Under the pieces are notes generated by a model, which was not told where the DNA came from, searched no databases, and worked only from the letters and a program-made list of their open reading frames with translations. 54,813 nt of DNA. It comes from Moorena sp. SIO3I8. Its GTDB lineage: Bacteria; Cyanobacteriota; Cyanobacteriia; Cyanobacteriales; Coleofasciculaceae. Below are positions 36,477 through 45,440 of the stretch, piece by piece. The first letter of the stretch is position 1. Every line of letters starts with the position of its first letter. The stretch covers positions 1 through 54,813 of the forward strand of contig NZ_JAAHHW010000041.1 in NCBI RefSeq assembly GCF_010692325.1. Direction: 5' to 3'. The position numbers and the translations under genes were made by a program.

Positions 36477-38639
36477 ATGTCTACATTTTTATTAGAAGTT
36501 GGTACAGAAGAATTACCCGCAGATTTTGTCGATAGTGCGATCGCACAGTGGCAATCGAGAATTCCCCAAACCCTAGATGAGTACTTTCTTACTCCAGAAG
36601 GAATTGAGATTTACGGCACCCCTCGCCGCTTAGCAGTTATCATCAAAGGATTACCTGGAAAGCAACCCGACCGAGAAGAAGAGGTTAAAGGACCACCAGC
36701 TAAGGCAGCGTTTAAAGATGGCCAACCTACTAAAGCAGCACTTGGGTTTGCCCGTAAACAGGGGGTAGAGGTAGATAATCTATTCCTCAGAGATACGGAT
36801 AAAGGAGAATTTGTCTTTGTTCAGAAACAGATATCCGGTCGCCCCGCTACGGAAATTCTAACGGAACTGATTCCCCAATGGATATTTGGATTGGAAGGGA
36901 GACGGTTCATGCGCTGGGCGAATGGAGATTTAAAGTTTCCCCGTCCCATTCGCTGGCTAGTCACACTTTTAGATGATGTAGTGCTACCGGTAGAGTTAGA
37001 TAATAATGCCGAGATTATAAAAAGCGATCGCATTTCCAGTGGTCATCGGATCTTGTCTCCCAAACCGGTAGAGATTCCCCAAGCTACAGATTATCAGTCC
37101 TGTTTGCGCAATGCTTATGTAGAGGTTAAGCCTGAAACACGTCGCGAGACAATCAAATCACAAGTAGAATCAGCGGCTAAACAGTTAGGTGGTTATACCC
37201 CTCTGTACCCTGAGTTATGGGAAGAAGTCACTAATTTAGTGGAATGGCCGACAGCAGTAGTGGGTAAATTTTCCTCAGAATTCTTGAATTTACCTCAAGA
37301 AGTGGTCACCACAGAGATGGTGTCTCACCAGCGCTACTTCCCAGTATTCAAAACCGAAGCAGCTACTGAACTTATCCCCTATTTTATTACTATTGGTAAC
37401 GGTGACCCCGCCAAATCCGAAATTATTGCTACTGGCAACGAGCGAGTAATCCGAGCGAGGCTAGCCGATGGCCAGTTTTTCTACAAAACCGATATCGACT
37501 CACCCTTAGAAAGCTATTTACCCCAACTGGAGAAAGTCACTTTTCAGAAAGATTTGGGTTCAGTACGCCAAAAGGTCGGTAGAATAGAAAAGATAGCGAG
37601 TCAAATTACTGACCAGTTACGTCAACACTCTCCTAATCTAATCTCACCAGAGGCGATTACTCAGATTCAAAGGGCGGCCTTATTGTGTAAAGCAGACTTG
37701 GTTACCCAGATGGTGTATGAATTTCCTGAATTACAAGGGGTAATGGGACAAAAGTATGCCGTTGCTAGTGGGGAATCTGAGCAAGTCGCAACAGCAATTT
37801 TTGAGCATTATTTACCGAGGGGTGCAGGTGATTCTCTACCTCAAACCATTACTGGGCAAGTGGTAGGGTTATCAGACAGGCTAGATACCTTAGTCAGTAT
37901 CTTTGGCTTAGGTATGTTACCCACAGGCTCTTCTGATCCCTTTGCTCTACGTCGTGCTGCTAATGGGATTATCAACATTACCTGGGATGCCAATTTACCG
38001 ATTAATCTCCAGCAGTTGCTAAAAGATATTGCTGCGGATTTTGTAGCTGCTTATCCAGACAAGAATTCACCAATAGAGTCATTACAGGAATTTTTCTTAC
38101 AACGGATTCGGACTCTGCTCCAAGAAGAAAAGAAAATTGATTATGATTTAGTGAATGCTGTGTTAGGAGAAGATGATCCCGAGTATCAAAACAGGGCATT
38201 AATTGATGTGTTAGATGTACGCGATCGCGCTTTGTTTCTCCAGTCTATCCGAGATAATGGTACCCTGGATAAAATCTATGAAACTGTCAACCGTTCAGCT
38301 CGTTTAGCTAAACAAGGGGATTTAGATACCAAAGAGTTACAACCAACAACAGTAGTGAATCCGGAACACTTCCAGAAGTCTTGTGAGCAAGCATTTTATG
38401 ATGCTCTCGTGGAATTAGTGCCAAAAATTAAAGCTTCTCAGGAAGAGCGAGATTATCAGAAATTAGTGGAAGCACTAGAGCAGATTACTCCTACAGTTAG
38501 CACTTTCTTTGATGGTGACCAGAGTGTATTGGTGATGGATCCTGACCCCAATATTCGCAGTAATCGCTTGAATTTGTTAGGATTGTTGCGGAATCATGCT
38601 CGTGTCTTAGCAGATTTTGGAGCAATTGTCAAGAGTTAG
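36477..38639 (+). CDS. glyS: Glycine--tRNA ligase beta subunit
   Basis: The beta chain of the alpha2-beta2 bacterial GlyRS, which binds tRNA-Gly and supports charging by the GlyQ alpha chain (not in this window). [59 protein letters not shown] and [10 protein letters not shown] are diagnostic, and [20 protein letters not shown] near the HD-like region is typical. About 720 residues, the usual length. The longest frame begins at 36450, but the ATG at 36477 matches the family N-terminus (MSTFLLEVG). Confidence 0.96.
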   Translation: MSTFLLEVGTEELPADFVDSAIAQWQSRIPQTLDEYFLTPEGIEIYGTPRRLAVIIKGLPGKQPDREEEVKGPPAKAAFKDGQPTKAALGFARKQGVEVDNLFLRDTDKGEFVFVQKQISGRPATEILTELIPQWIFGLEGRRFMRWANGDLKFPRPIRWLVTLLDDVVLPVELDNNAEIIKSDRISSGHRILSPKPVEIPQATDYQSCLRNAYVEVKPETRRETIKSQVESAAKQLGGYTPLYPELWEEVTNLVEWPTAVVGKFSSEFLNLPQEVVTTEMVSHQRYFPVFKTEAATELIPYFITIGNGDPAKSEIIATGNERVIRARLADGQFFYKTDIDSPLESYLPQLEKVTFQKDLGSVRQKVGRIEKIASQITDQLRQHSPNLISPEAITQIQRAALLCKADLVTQMVYEFPELQGVMGQKYAVASGESEQVATAIFEHYLPRGAGDSLPQTITGQVVGLSDRLDTLVSIFGLGMLPTGSSDPFALRRAANGIINITWDANLPINLQQLLKDIAADFVAAYPDKNSPIESLQEFFLQRIRTLLQEEKKIDYDLVNAVLGEDDPEYQNRALIDVLDVRDRALFLQSIRDNGTLDKIYETVNRSARLAKQGDLDTKELQPTTVVNPEHFQKSCEQAFYDALVELVPKIKASQEERDYQKLVEALEQITPTVSTFFDGDQSVLVMDPDPNIRSNRLNLLGLLRNHARVLADFGAIVKS

Positions 38640-38649
38640 GGGTTGGTTT

Positions 38650-38910
38650 GTAAGCATATGCGCTACGCGCACGCTACGCGAACAGTAATCAGCAATCAGT
38701 AATCAGCAATCAGTAATCAGCAATCAGTAATCAGCAATCAGCAATCAGCAATCAGTAATCAGCAATCAGCAATCAGCAATCAGCAATCAGTAGTGGCCAA
38801 AGGCCAAGGCTGTTCGCGTAGCGTGGCCAAAGGCCAAGGCTGACGGCTGACGGCTGACGGCTGAGCGCTGAGGGCTGACCACTGAGCGCTGACCGCTGAC
38901 CGCTGATAAC
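38650..38910. repeat. AATCAGC/AATCAGT heptamers, TTCGCGTAGCGTGG palindromes, CTGACGG units
   Basis: About 14 heptamers (38685-38790) sit between GCGTAGCG-type palindromes (38655-38675 and about 38798-38840), followed by CTGACGG/CTGAGCG/CTGACCG heptamers. The gap to the next start (39006) is otherwise featureless. Confidence 0.92.
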
Positions 38911-39005
38911 TTTGGGGGATTGATAGTAAAAGCTCTATCTGCGGTTTTCTGAAAATTGTGCTCAAATTGAAACTGACCTACGATTGAGCTAGCCTGATAA
39001 ATGCC

Positions 39006-39578
39006 ATGGAGATTCTAGAAACCGTAACCTTTGATAATGCCATCGCATTCACGGAATCGATAATGACCAAAATGGTAACAGGGGAACTGACATCGCCAGA
39101 AATTACCGAAGCGATGCTCCTTTGGAGCCGCTTCGCGAACGCATCCTTAGTCAAAACCAAAAATGGTGCTAGAGGTTTCTTTGTCACCTACCTTACCAGT
39201 GACAGCACCTTAGCCGACAATCCCTCACCAGAGGTGATCACAGCTCTAGAGTCATCCCCCGAAATCGTAGCGGAACTGTTAGTCAAAAATTTAGCTATGT
39301 CAGCGGCAATGGGATTGAACCATCGCCGCAATGGTAAAGAAGACATGGCTCAAGGATCAGACCGAGTGCGATGCTCCGTAGGAGCCGCTCCGCGAACGCG
39401 TAGTGCTAATCTCATTAAACAACTAAATATGCCAAGCCTGTTTGACATTGCCCAACAGTTAAGGCAAAGCGCCCTTACTGGAGTTGGCAACTACCAAGAA
39501 TTTCTGCAGCGCTGGAGATACGATTCTGAGCAAAAACAGGTCATCCATCAAGCTCTATCTGAAATTCTTGACGAATAA
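39006..39578 (+). CDS. Hypothetical protein with two in-frame palindromic repeat insertions
   Basis: A 190-residue protein of unknown function. Conserved-looking stretches are NGARGFFVTYLTSDSTLADN, SPEIVAELLVKNLAMSAAM and the C-terminal SLFDIAQQLRQSALTGVGNY. The segments EAMLLWSRFANASL and RCSVGAAPRTRSAN are both translated from the same repeat (GCGATGCTCC...GGAGCCGC...GCGAACGC at 39111-39142 and 39368-39406), read in two different frames. Without them the protein would be about 165 residues. It lies 125 bp upstream of sbcD on the same strand. No membrane segment. Confidence 0.72.
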   Translation: MEILETVTFDNAIAFTESIMTKMVTGELTSPEITEAMLLWSRFANASLVKTKNGARGFFVTYLTSDSTLADNPSPEVITALESSPEIVAELLVKNLAMSAAMGLNHRRNGKEDMAQGSDRVRCSVGAAPRTRSANLIKQLNMPSLFDIAQQLRQSALTGVGNYQEFLQRWRYDSEQKQVIHQALSEILDE

Positions 39579-39702
39579 CCAAAGGGATGTTTTCAAAAAT
39601 CAAAAAGTGACTATAGATATTAATAGGAAAATAGCAATTTAAAAATTGTTAATTGCTATTTCCTAATCTCATCATGTCTACTTTGTAATAGTATCATCGC
39701 CA

Positions 39703-40926
39703 ATGATAAAAATTCTTCACCTATCTGACATCCACATGGGTAGTGGCTTCTCCCATGGACGAATCAACCCTGCTACTGGAATCAATACACGTTTAGAAGA
39801 TTTTGTCAATACCCTAGCTAAATGTATTGACCGAGCTATTACCGAGCCTGTGGATTTAGTGCTTTTTGGCGGTGATGCCTTTCCCGATGCCACACCACCA
39901 CCCTATGTTCAACAAGCCTTTGCCAATCAATTTCGCCGCTTAGTAGATGCAAACATTCCTACAGTTTTACTAGTAGGAAACCACGACCAACACTCCCAAG
40001 GACAAGGAGGTGCTAGCTTATGCATTTACCGCACCTTAGGTGTGCCTGGATTTGTAGTAGGAGATACCATCACCACTCATAAGATTCAAACCGACAATGG
40101 TCCAGTACAGGTGATTACTCTACCTTGGCTAACCAACTCCACCCTTCTCAGTCGCCCAGACACCGAAGGTCTAACCCTAGCCGAGGTTAACCAACTCCTG
40201 ATCTCACGGCTTGAGCCAATCTTAGAAGCAGAAATTCGTAAACTTGACCCAAACCTGCCAACGGTCTTATTAGGTCATTTAATGGCAGACCAAGCTAGAT
40301 TTGGTGCAGAGCGCTTCCTAGCAGTTGGTAAAGGTTTTACTATTCCGCTCTCGCTACTGACTCGACCCTGCTTTGATTATGTAGCTTTAGGACACATCCA
40401 CCATCACCAGAATCTCAACCACTCCAATGACCCTCCAGTCATTTACCCTGGCAGTATTGAGCGGGTCGATTTCAGTGAAGAGAAGGAAGACAAAGGTTAT
40501 GTCATGATTGAGCTGTCCAAAGGTCGCGTTCAGTGGGAATTTTGTCCCTTGTCAGTACGACCCTTCCGTACCATTGAGGTCAACCTTGCTGAAGCAGATG
40601 ATCCCCAAAGTACTTTACTAAACGCTATTGGTAACGAAACTATTAAAGACGCTATAGTCCGGCTGATTTACAAGCTACGTTCTGAGCAGCTCGACCTAAT
40701 TGACAATACTGCCATACATGAATCCTTGAGGCCAGCCCACCACTATACCATTCGTCCAGAATTAGTCAGCCAGCTAGCCCGTCCCCGCTTGCCGGAACTG
40801 GGTATAGGTAACAGTATTGATCCGATGGATGCCTTATCGACATATCTAGAGAATCGGCAAGACCTCAGAGATATTGCTGCAGATATGCTAGAAGCTGCAG
40901 AATGTCTATTAGAGAAAAATCGGTAA
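39703..40926 (+). CDS. sbcD: Exonuclease SbcD (Mre11-type) nuclease subunit
   Basis: A calcineurin-like phosphoesterase of the Mre11/SbcD type, which with SbcC trims hairpins and blocked DNA ends. Metal motifs: HLSDIHMG (I), LFGGDAFPD (II), LLVGNHDQHS (III), LLGHLMAD (IV) and VALGHIHHHQ (V). 407 residues, normal length. An sbcC partner is not seen in this window; downstream are a small ORF and an IS605 element. SbcCD is known to act on long palindromes, which are unusually frequent in this genome. Confidence 0.92.
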   Translation: MIKILHLSDIHMGSGFSHGRINPATGINTRLEDFVNTLAKCIDRAITEPVDLVLFGGDAFPDATPPPYVQQAFANQFRRLVDANIPTVLLVGNHDQHSQGQGGASLCIYRTLGVPGFVVGDTITTHKIQTDNGPVQVITLPWLTNSTLLSRPDTEGLTLAEVNQLLISRLEPILEAEIRKLDPNLPTVLLGHLMADQARFGAERFLAVGKGFTIPLSLLTRPCFDYVALGHIHHHQNLNHSNDPPVIYPGSIERVDFSEEKEDKGYVMIELSKGRVQWEFCPLSVRPFRTIEVNLAEADDPQSTLLNAIGNETIKDAIVRLIYKLRSEQLDLIDNTAIHESLRPAHHYTIRPELVSQLARPRLPELGIGNSIDPMDALSTYLENRQDLRDIAADMLEAAECLLEKNR

Positions 40927-40933
40927 TTGGTAA

Positions 40934-41161
40934 TTAGCTAGTAGCAGGAAAACTACCACCGATGAAGTGGATATCACTGAAGGTTTCGATCGCGTAGCGT
41001 GACCGTAGGTCAATCCACAGACGAGCGCCACAATCGAGTGGGTGATCTGGCTGATAGACAATCCGACATGGACCGAGGATTTCTACCTCGTTTCCGTATA
41101 GATTGTCGCCACTTCGTTTTACTGAAATCACTGGCTTCCGGTCTTTGGGACTTTTGTGCAT
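40934..41161 (-). CDS. Small hypothetical protein, frame open upstream into IS605 end
   Basis: From ATG 41161: 75 residues including SVKRSGDNLYGNEVEILGPC and IVYQPDHPLDCGARLWID, which look like real protein sequence. The frame stays open upstream to about 41279 (RGRRGPKGKWLKNRPPALAK, INVNRNHIGSN) up to a TAG beside the tnpB stop, so this may be the tail of a longer gene cut by the IS605 insertion. LRSRYAI near the end is translated from a GCGTAGCGTGACCGTAGGTC repeat. Function unknown. It is convergent with sbcD, 7 bp apart. Confidence 0.45.
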   Translation of the reverse strand: MHKSPKDRKPVISVKRSGDNLYGNEVEILGPCRIVYQPDHPLDCGARLWIDLRSRYAIETFSDIHFIGGSFPATS

Positions 41162-41245
41162 ATTCGAGCCAATGTGATTACGGTTGACATTGATCTTAGC
41201 TAGAGCAGGAGGACGATTTTTAAGCCATTTACCCTTTGGACCACG

Positions 41246-41270
41246 TCTGCCTCTGGTAATTTGAGGCAGA
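41246..41270. mobile_element. IS200/IS605-type hairpin at right end
   Basis: The perfect 8-bp stem TCTGCCTC (41246-41253) / GAGGCAGA (41263-41270) lies 22 bp beyond the tnpB stop. IS200/IS605 elements have such subterminal hairpins, recognised by TnpA. The position is right for the 3' end of this element and for the guide RNA that overlaps it. Confidence 0.55.
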
Positions 41271-41291
41271 TGGGTGAACTACCCCAACCTA

Positions 41292-42524
41292 CTACGTAGA
41301 GGTTGGGGCTTCCAGTTTCACGGAAGAATGCCTTAACTTGGACGGGCGTCCACGTCTTGGTCTTACTTCTTCTCCACTAGCGTTGACCTCCCCCGTCCCA
41401 GAGGAGGATAGCATTCTGATACCTTCTGCTCTAATATTCTTAGCGGCATTACCATCTCTGTCATGATGAGTTCCACAACTTGGGCAAGTCCAAGTTCTGA
41501 CATCTAGTGGCAACTCTTTGATTCGGTAATGACAATTAGAGCAGGTTTTAGAACTGGGGAACCACCGGTCTATCTCAACCAATACCTTCCCTTCTTTTTC
41601 ACACTTATAAGACAGGAAGTTCACAAAGGTTCCCCAGCTTATATCAGATATTGCTTTAGCTAATTTATGGTTACGAACCATGCCCTTGACATTTAGGTTT
41701 TCAACTACTACTACTTGGTTGTTGTCAACTATTTTTCTGGATAGTTTGTGTAGGTAGTCTTGGCGGACATTTCCAATCCGTTCGTATACCTTAGCTACAA
41801 TCTTTCTGGCTTTTTTCCGTCCATTGCTTCCCTTTTTCTTTCGGGCGGCAATACGCTGTTTTTTGGCTAATTTTCGTTCGTATTTAGCTAGGTGTCTGGG
41901 ATTACCAAACTTAGAGGTCTTTTTGCCATCGTAAGTGATCGCAAAATCCTTGATACCCAAATCAATACCAATCACCTTCCCGTCGGTGGATGGCTTTATA
42001 TCGTCCGACTCATACTCCATCAACACAGAAGCGTAATACTTACCAGATGGAGTTTTACTAACTGTGACAGTTTTAATTTCCCCGTCTATTTCTCTGTGAA
42101 TTTTAGCCTTGATAACACCCAGTTTCCCGGGAAATTTTAAGCAGTAACCTACTTGTTTGACGTATTGTGGATACTGGATTGATTGGCGATGATGAAATGA
42201 TTTGAACCTAGGATATTTAGCCCTGCCCTCAAAAAAGTTTTGATAGGCACGACTAAGGTTGAGACTTACAGATTGTAAAACCTGAGAATAACAGTCTTTT
42301 AGCCAAACAGTTTTTTCATCTTTTTTGAGTTTTGGCAACATAGAATTGAGCGCAGACCGAGACAACCCTTTGCCGGTTTCCTTGTAAGTCTCTATACACT
42401 GATTTAATGCATAGTTCCACCACCAACGAGCACAACCAAAATGTTGAGCAAGTATCTGAACTTGCTCCTGCGTGGGGTAAATTCTGACTTTTACGGCTTG
42501 ATGGTTCACTGTCTTTGCACTCAT
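41292..42524 (-). CDS. tnpB: IS200/IS605-type TnpB RNA-guided nuclease
   Basis: A 410-residue canonical TnpB. An N-terminal HTH_OrfB part (KVRIYPTQEQVQILAQHFGC) is followed by the RuvC motifs GIDLGIKDFAI (Asp), VVVENLNVKGM (Glu) and HHDRDGNAAKNIRAEG (Asp), with a full zinc ribbon CSNCHYRIKE...CPSCG between the last two. All catalytic and zinc residues are present, so it may be active. No TnpA gene is adjacent, so the element would need TnpA in trans. ATG start at 42524; the hairpin at 41246-41270 marks the 3' side. Confidence 0.93.
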   Translation of the reverse strand: MSAKTVNHQAVKVRIYPTQEQVQILAQHFGCARWWWNYALNQCIETYKETGKGLSRSALNSMLPKLKKDEKTVWLKDCYSQVLQSVSLNLSRAYQNFFEGRAKYPRFKSFHHRQSIQYPQYVKQVGYCLKFPGKLGVIKAKIHREIDGEIKTVTVSKTPSGKYYASVLMEYESDDIKPSTDGKVIGIDLGIKDFAITYDGKKTSKFGNPRHLAKYERKLAKKQRIAARKKKGSNGRKKARKIVAKVYERIGNVRQDYLHKLSRKIVDNNQVVVVENLNVKGMVRNHKLAKAISDISWGTFVNFLSYKCEKEGKVLVEIDRWFPSSKTCSNCHYRIKELPLDVRTWTCPSCGTHHDRDGNAAKNIRAEGIRMLSSSGTGEVNASGEEVRPRRGRPSKLRHSSVKLEAPTST

Positions 42525-43232
42525 CCATCGACCTTATATATCATAATATATACTTTGTGGTAAATTATCAAGTTCCGTTAATTCCTTGTTCGCGTAGCGT
42601 GGCCTACGGCCAGGGGTCTATCCACCCCCACCCTAAATAGGGATGGGGAATTTCGACCCCTCAAACTCCCCTATTCGTTAAAAAAAATTTTCCAATAAAA
42701 CTAGTAAGTAGTCGGACAAAAGTTTTGGGTGCTGTATAAAGTTTTGTAAATATCGGCCAAACCTTTTGGGGTAATGGTTACAAGAATTTTACAGTTTTTG
42801 AGACAGTACCGTTTATTTATGTCCGACTACATATAACAGAAAAATTTGTGGAATGCCAAATCATGGGGTTATATTAATTAATGCATCAGCCCTCAGCACT
42901 CAGAAGATTCCCTGAATAACATTGAGTGTAATTAGGGCTATCATTAGACAAATCAGGTCAGTTGGAATAATTGGTTGGGACTTCCCTAATAGCTAAAAAT
43001 GGCAATCAGTGCTACTGTAGGATGCCATACTGTTGCGCTAGTTATCCTACATGGTTGAATCAATACCTAAGAAAAACTACCGTGAAGATTCAGGGTCAGC
43101 CATCGTAGGCTTCACAGGTCAACAGTTTCAGCAACAGCTGCTTGACAAAACCTGAGTAGACATCTGTTCTAACTCCTGATTAACCTGATGGTTTGTGCAG
43201 CATAACTGGTAACGCTCCTAACACCTGATGCA
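42525..43232. other. 708-bp gap: IS605 left-end DNA, palindrome, MITE and featureless DNA
   Basis: TTCGCGTAGCGTGGCCTACG (about 42589) is a dispersed palindrome. CCCACCCTA/TAGGGATGGGG forms a hairpin near 42628-42648 and may belong to the left end of the IS605-type element. The MITE at 42708-42830 follows. From 42840 to 43232 no structure was recognised; this should hold the promoter of the phosphatase gene. Confidence 0.5.
42708..42830. mobile_element. 123-bp MITE with GTAGTCGGACA inverted ends
   Basis: The perfect 11-bp ends GTAGTCGGACA (42708-42718) and TGTCCGACTAC (42820-42830) enclose non-coding AT-rich sequence. No related transposase is seen in the window. Confidence 0.85.
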
Positions 43233-44690
43233 ATGACAGCACTGCCTATTCCCCACCAACCCTCAAGTTCAACCAATAGCACCAGCTCCTATGCTGCTGC
43301 TAAGAAAAACCCTGTGTCCACCCTCAAAGAACTGGTGGCACGTCTTTATCGAGAACAGCACAAGGTTCAAGATTTGTTAAGCTCATTGGGGTTTGCCTTA
43401 CGCAGCTTCAACAATCTCAATCAGTTTTTAGAGTTAATTCCTCTAATGGCAGCACGGGTCAGTGATGCCGATGGGGGAGCCTTAATCTTGTTTAATCGAG
43501 ATGGTCAGGTACAACGCTCTGACCTACACTACCAGAACCCTCAGGTGGGTCAGACTATTCGTAAAGCGATAGAAAAGACCACCCGCCAAGTTACGAGTCC
43601 TAATGGCCAAGGGGAGAATTCTCAGCACACACCAACCTCTTTGAAACTGGTTCAGGCATCCTTTGATAAACTCTTGAGGGATTATCTTGAACCCAATATC
43701 AAACTTTTTAGTCTTCCCATTCTGGTTAAAAATGCTGAACAAGGACATTTGTATATCTTTAGCCATGACCCACAATATAACTGGACACCGACACGACAGA
43801 AGTTGGTAAGGTTAGTGGCTGACCAAACTGCAGTAGCGATCGCTAATGATGAACTTAAAGTTGAGCTACGCCATAAAGAACGCTTAGATCGAGAGTTAGA
43901 AATTGGTGCCGATATCCAAATCCGCCTACTACCGCGCCAATGCCCTGAAATTGAAGGTGTGGAATTAGCGGCTTTCTGTAAAACCGCTAACCGTGTCGGA
44001 GGTGACTACTACGATTTCATTCCCACCAACTACGACCAGCTCGGACCCAAAAACTCCGGGGATGGTAACGTCACTGATGAGCACAGCGCTTATTTACCTT
44101 GGAGCATTGTGATTGGTGATGTGATGGGCAAAGGGGTTCCGGCTGGGTTGATTATGACCATGACCAGGGGAATGCTGCGGGCAGAAGTACTAAACGGTCA
44201 CTCCCCTGCACGCATTCTCGAACACTTGAATCGGGTTATGTATGTTGACTTGGAAAATTCCCATCGGTTCGTTACCCTGTTTTATTCTGAGTACGACCCC
44301 AAAACCAAGATTTTGTCCTATAGTAATGCCGCTCACAATCCCCCGTTGTTGTGGCAGGCATCAACCCGTTCTATCAAACCCTTGGATACCGCAGGGATGC
44401 TGATTGGTTTAGAAGTTGATTCTCAATACGAAGACTCTCAAGTGCAGCTCGATTCAGGGGACACCATTATTTACTACACTGATGGGGTGACCGAGGCAGC
44501 CAATCTCAATGGCAATCGCTTTGATGAGGAAAATCTCACCCAAAGCTTCCAGTGGGCCTGTGAACATAGTCATAGTGCTCAGGAAATTTTAGATTACCTA
44601 TTTGAGCAAGTTCAGCAGTTTACTGGTACAACAACTAACGGAGATGATATGACACTGGTCGTAATGCAGGTAAAATCAAGGTTTCACTAA
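43233..44690 (+). CDS. GAF-domain PP2C (SpoIIE/RsbU-type) serine/threonine phosphatase
   Basis: A 485-residue protein. A GAF-like domain covers about residues 50-205; the RsbU/SpoIIE phosphatase covers about 225-482, with ELEIGADIQIRLLPRQCPEI, VGGDYYDFI, VIGDVMGKGVPAGLIMTMTR, NAAHNPPLLW, YYTDGVTEAAN and GDDMTLVVMQV supplying the metal-binding Asp residues. Such proteins dephosphorylate anti-sigma-factor antagonists in partner-switching pathways. No antagonist or anti-sigma gene is adjacent. ATG 43233. Confidence 0.92.
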   Translation: MTALPIPHQPSSSTNSTSSYAAAKKNPVSTLKELVARLYREQHKVQDLLSSLGFALRSFNNLNQFLELIPLMAARVSDADGGALILFNRDGQVQRSDLHYQNPQVGQTIRKAIEKTTRQVTSPNGQGENSQHTPTSLKLVQASFDKLLRDYLEPNIKLFSLPILVKNAEQGHLYIFSHDPQYNWTPTRQKLVRLVADQTAVAIANDELKVELRHKERLDRELEIGADIQIRLLPRQCPEIEGVELAAFCKTANRVGGDYYDFIPTNYDQLGPKNSGDGNVTDEHSAYLPWSIVIGDVMGKGVPAGLIMTMTRGMLRAEVLNGHSPARILEHLNRVMYVDLENSHRFVTLFYSEYDPKTKILSYSNAAHNPPLLWQASTRSIKPLDTAGMLIGLEVDSQYEDSQVQLDSGDTIIYYTDGVTEAANLNGNRFDEENLTQSFQWACEHSHSAQEILDYLFEQVQQFTGTTTNGDDMTLVVMQVKSRFH

Positions 44691-44718
44691 AAGATTTAAG
44701 GTATAGGAAATCATAGCA

Positions 44719-44970
44719 ATGGTGATTGTAGGCATACAAACAGTAATAGTTCCGTTCTTATGCATTAGCGATTGGACTGATGTCTTGGGATGGCTGAACT
44801 CTCAGTTACCCATCGATGGGCTAGTTTTGGCTCAAACTATTGAAGATCCAGATGTACTTGGTCAAATCAAGACGGCCTGGCAAAACTTTATTGATTCTGG
44901 TCAGGCTGCAGCGCTGGTGATTGGCTTAGTTGTTGGTTACTTATTCAGAAATCTAACTTCGTTTAACTAA
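44719..44970 (+). CDS. Small membrane protein upstream of argH, 3' end altered by repeats
   Basis: An 83-residue protein with a hydrophobic N-terminus ([14 protein letters not shown]) and a C-terminal membrane helix ([18 protein letters not shown]), separated by [18 protein letters not shown]. It resembles small conserved cyanobacterial proteins of unknown function. Its stop codon TAA (44968-44970) lies at the junction with the 105-bp repeat array. Without the array the frame would continue through [15 protein letters not shown] into argH. The original C-terminus therefore cannot be stated. It follows the phosphatase gene by 28 bp, possibly in one operon. Confidence 0.7.
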   Translation: MVIVGIQTVIVPFLCISDWTDVLGWLNSQLPIDGLVLAQTIEDPDVLGQIKTAWQNFIDSGQAAALVIGLVVGYLFRNLTSFN

Positions 44971-45388
44971 GGGAGTTGCGTGTAAAAAAAATACCAATTA
45001 AAGTAGGGTGGGCAAAGTTATCTTATCTAGAAGACTCATTTGAACCAAAATGTTTTTGCCCACCCTACAAGCTAAGGGAGTTGCGTGTAAAAAAAATACC
45101 AATTAAAGTAGGGTGGGCAAAGTTATCTTATCTAGAAGACTCATTTGAACCAAAATGTTCTTGCCCACCCTACAAGCTAAGGGAGTTGCGTGTAAAAAAA
45201 ATACCAATTAAAGTAGGGTGGGCAAAGTTATCTTATCTAGAAGACTCATTTGAACCAAAATGTTTTTGCCCACCCTACAAGCTAAGGGAGTTGCGTGTAA
45301 AAAAAATACCAATTAAAGTAGGGTGGGCAAAGTTATCTTATCTAGAAGACTCATTTGAACCAAAATGTTCTTGCCCACCCTACAAGCT
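44969..45388. repeat. Four 105-bp tandem repeats in ABAB pattern, flanked by a 20-bp duplication
   Basis: Four consecutive 105-bp units (unit starts GGGAG at 44971, 45076, 45181, 45286). Units 1 and 3 have TGTTTTTGCC where units 2 and 4 have TGTTCTTGCC, so the array arose by doubling of a 210-bp dimer. Each unit contains inverted GTAGGGTGGGCAAAG and TTGCCCACCCTAC. The 20-bp sequence AAATCTAACTTCGTTTAACT is present on both sides (44949-44968, 45389-45408). Unit length is 35 codons and one frame is open throughout, which produces a false N-terminal extension of argH. Confidence 0.97.
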
Positions 45389-45440
45389 AAATCTAACTTC
45401 GTTTAACTCGTCTTTTGTCCTTTATCTTGTTTCCAAAACT

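Noticed and set aside
38780-38965. Minus-strand 61-codon frame
   Set aside because: It is made of CTGACGG heptamers and GCGTAGCGTGG palindromes.
44969-45388. CRISPR-like array
   Set aside because: The 105-bp units are contiguous with no unique spacers, and no cas genes are present.
44976-45440. N-terminal 155-residue extension of ArgH
   Set aside because: It is the translation of four identical 105-bp repeats plus a short leader; the ArgH family begins at the GTG at 45441.
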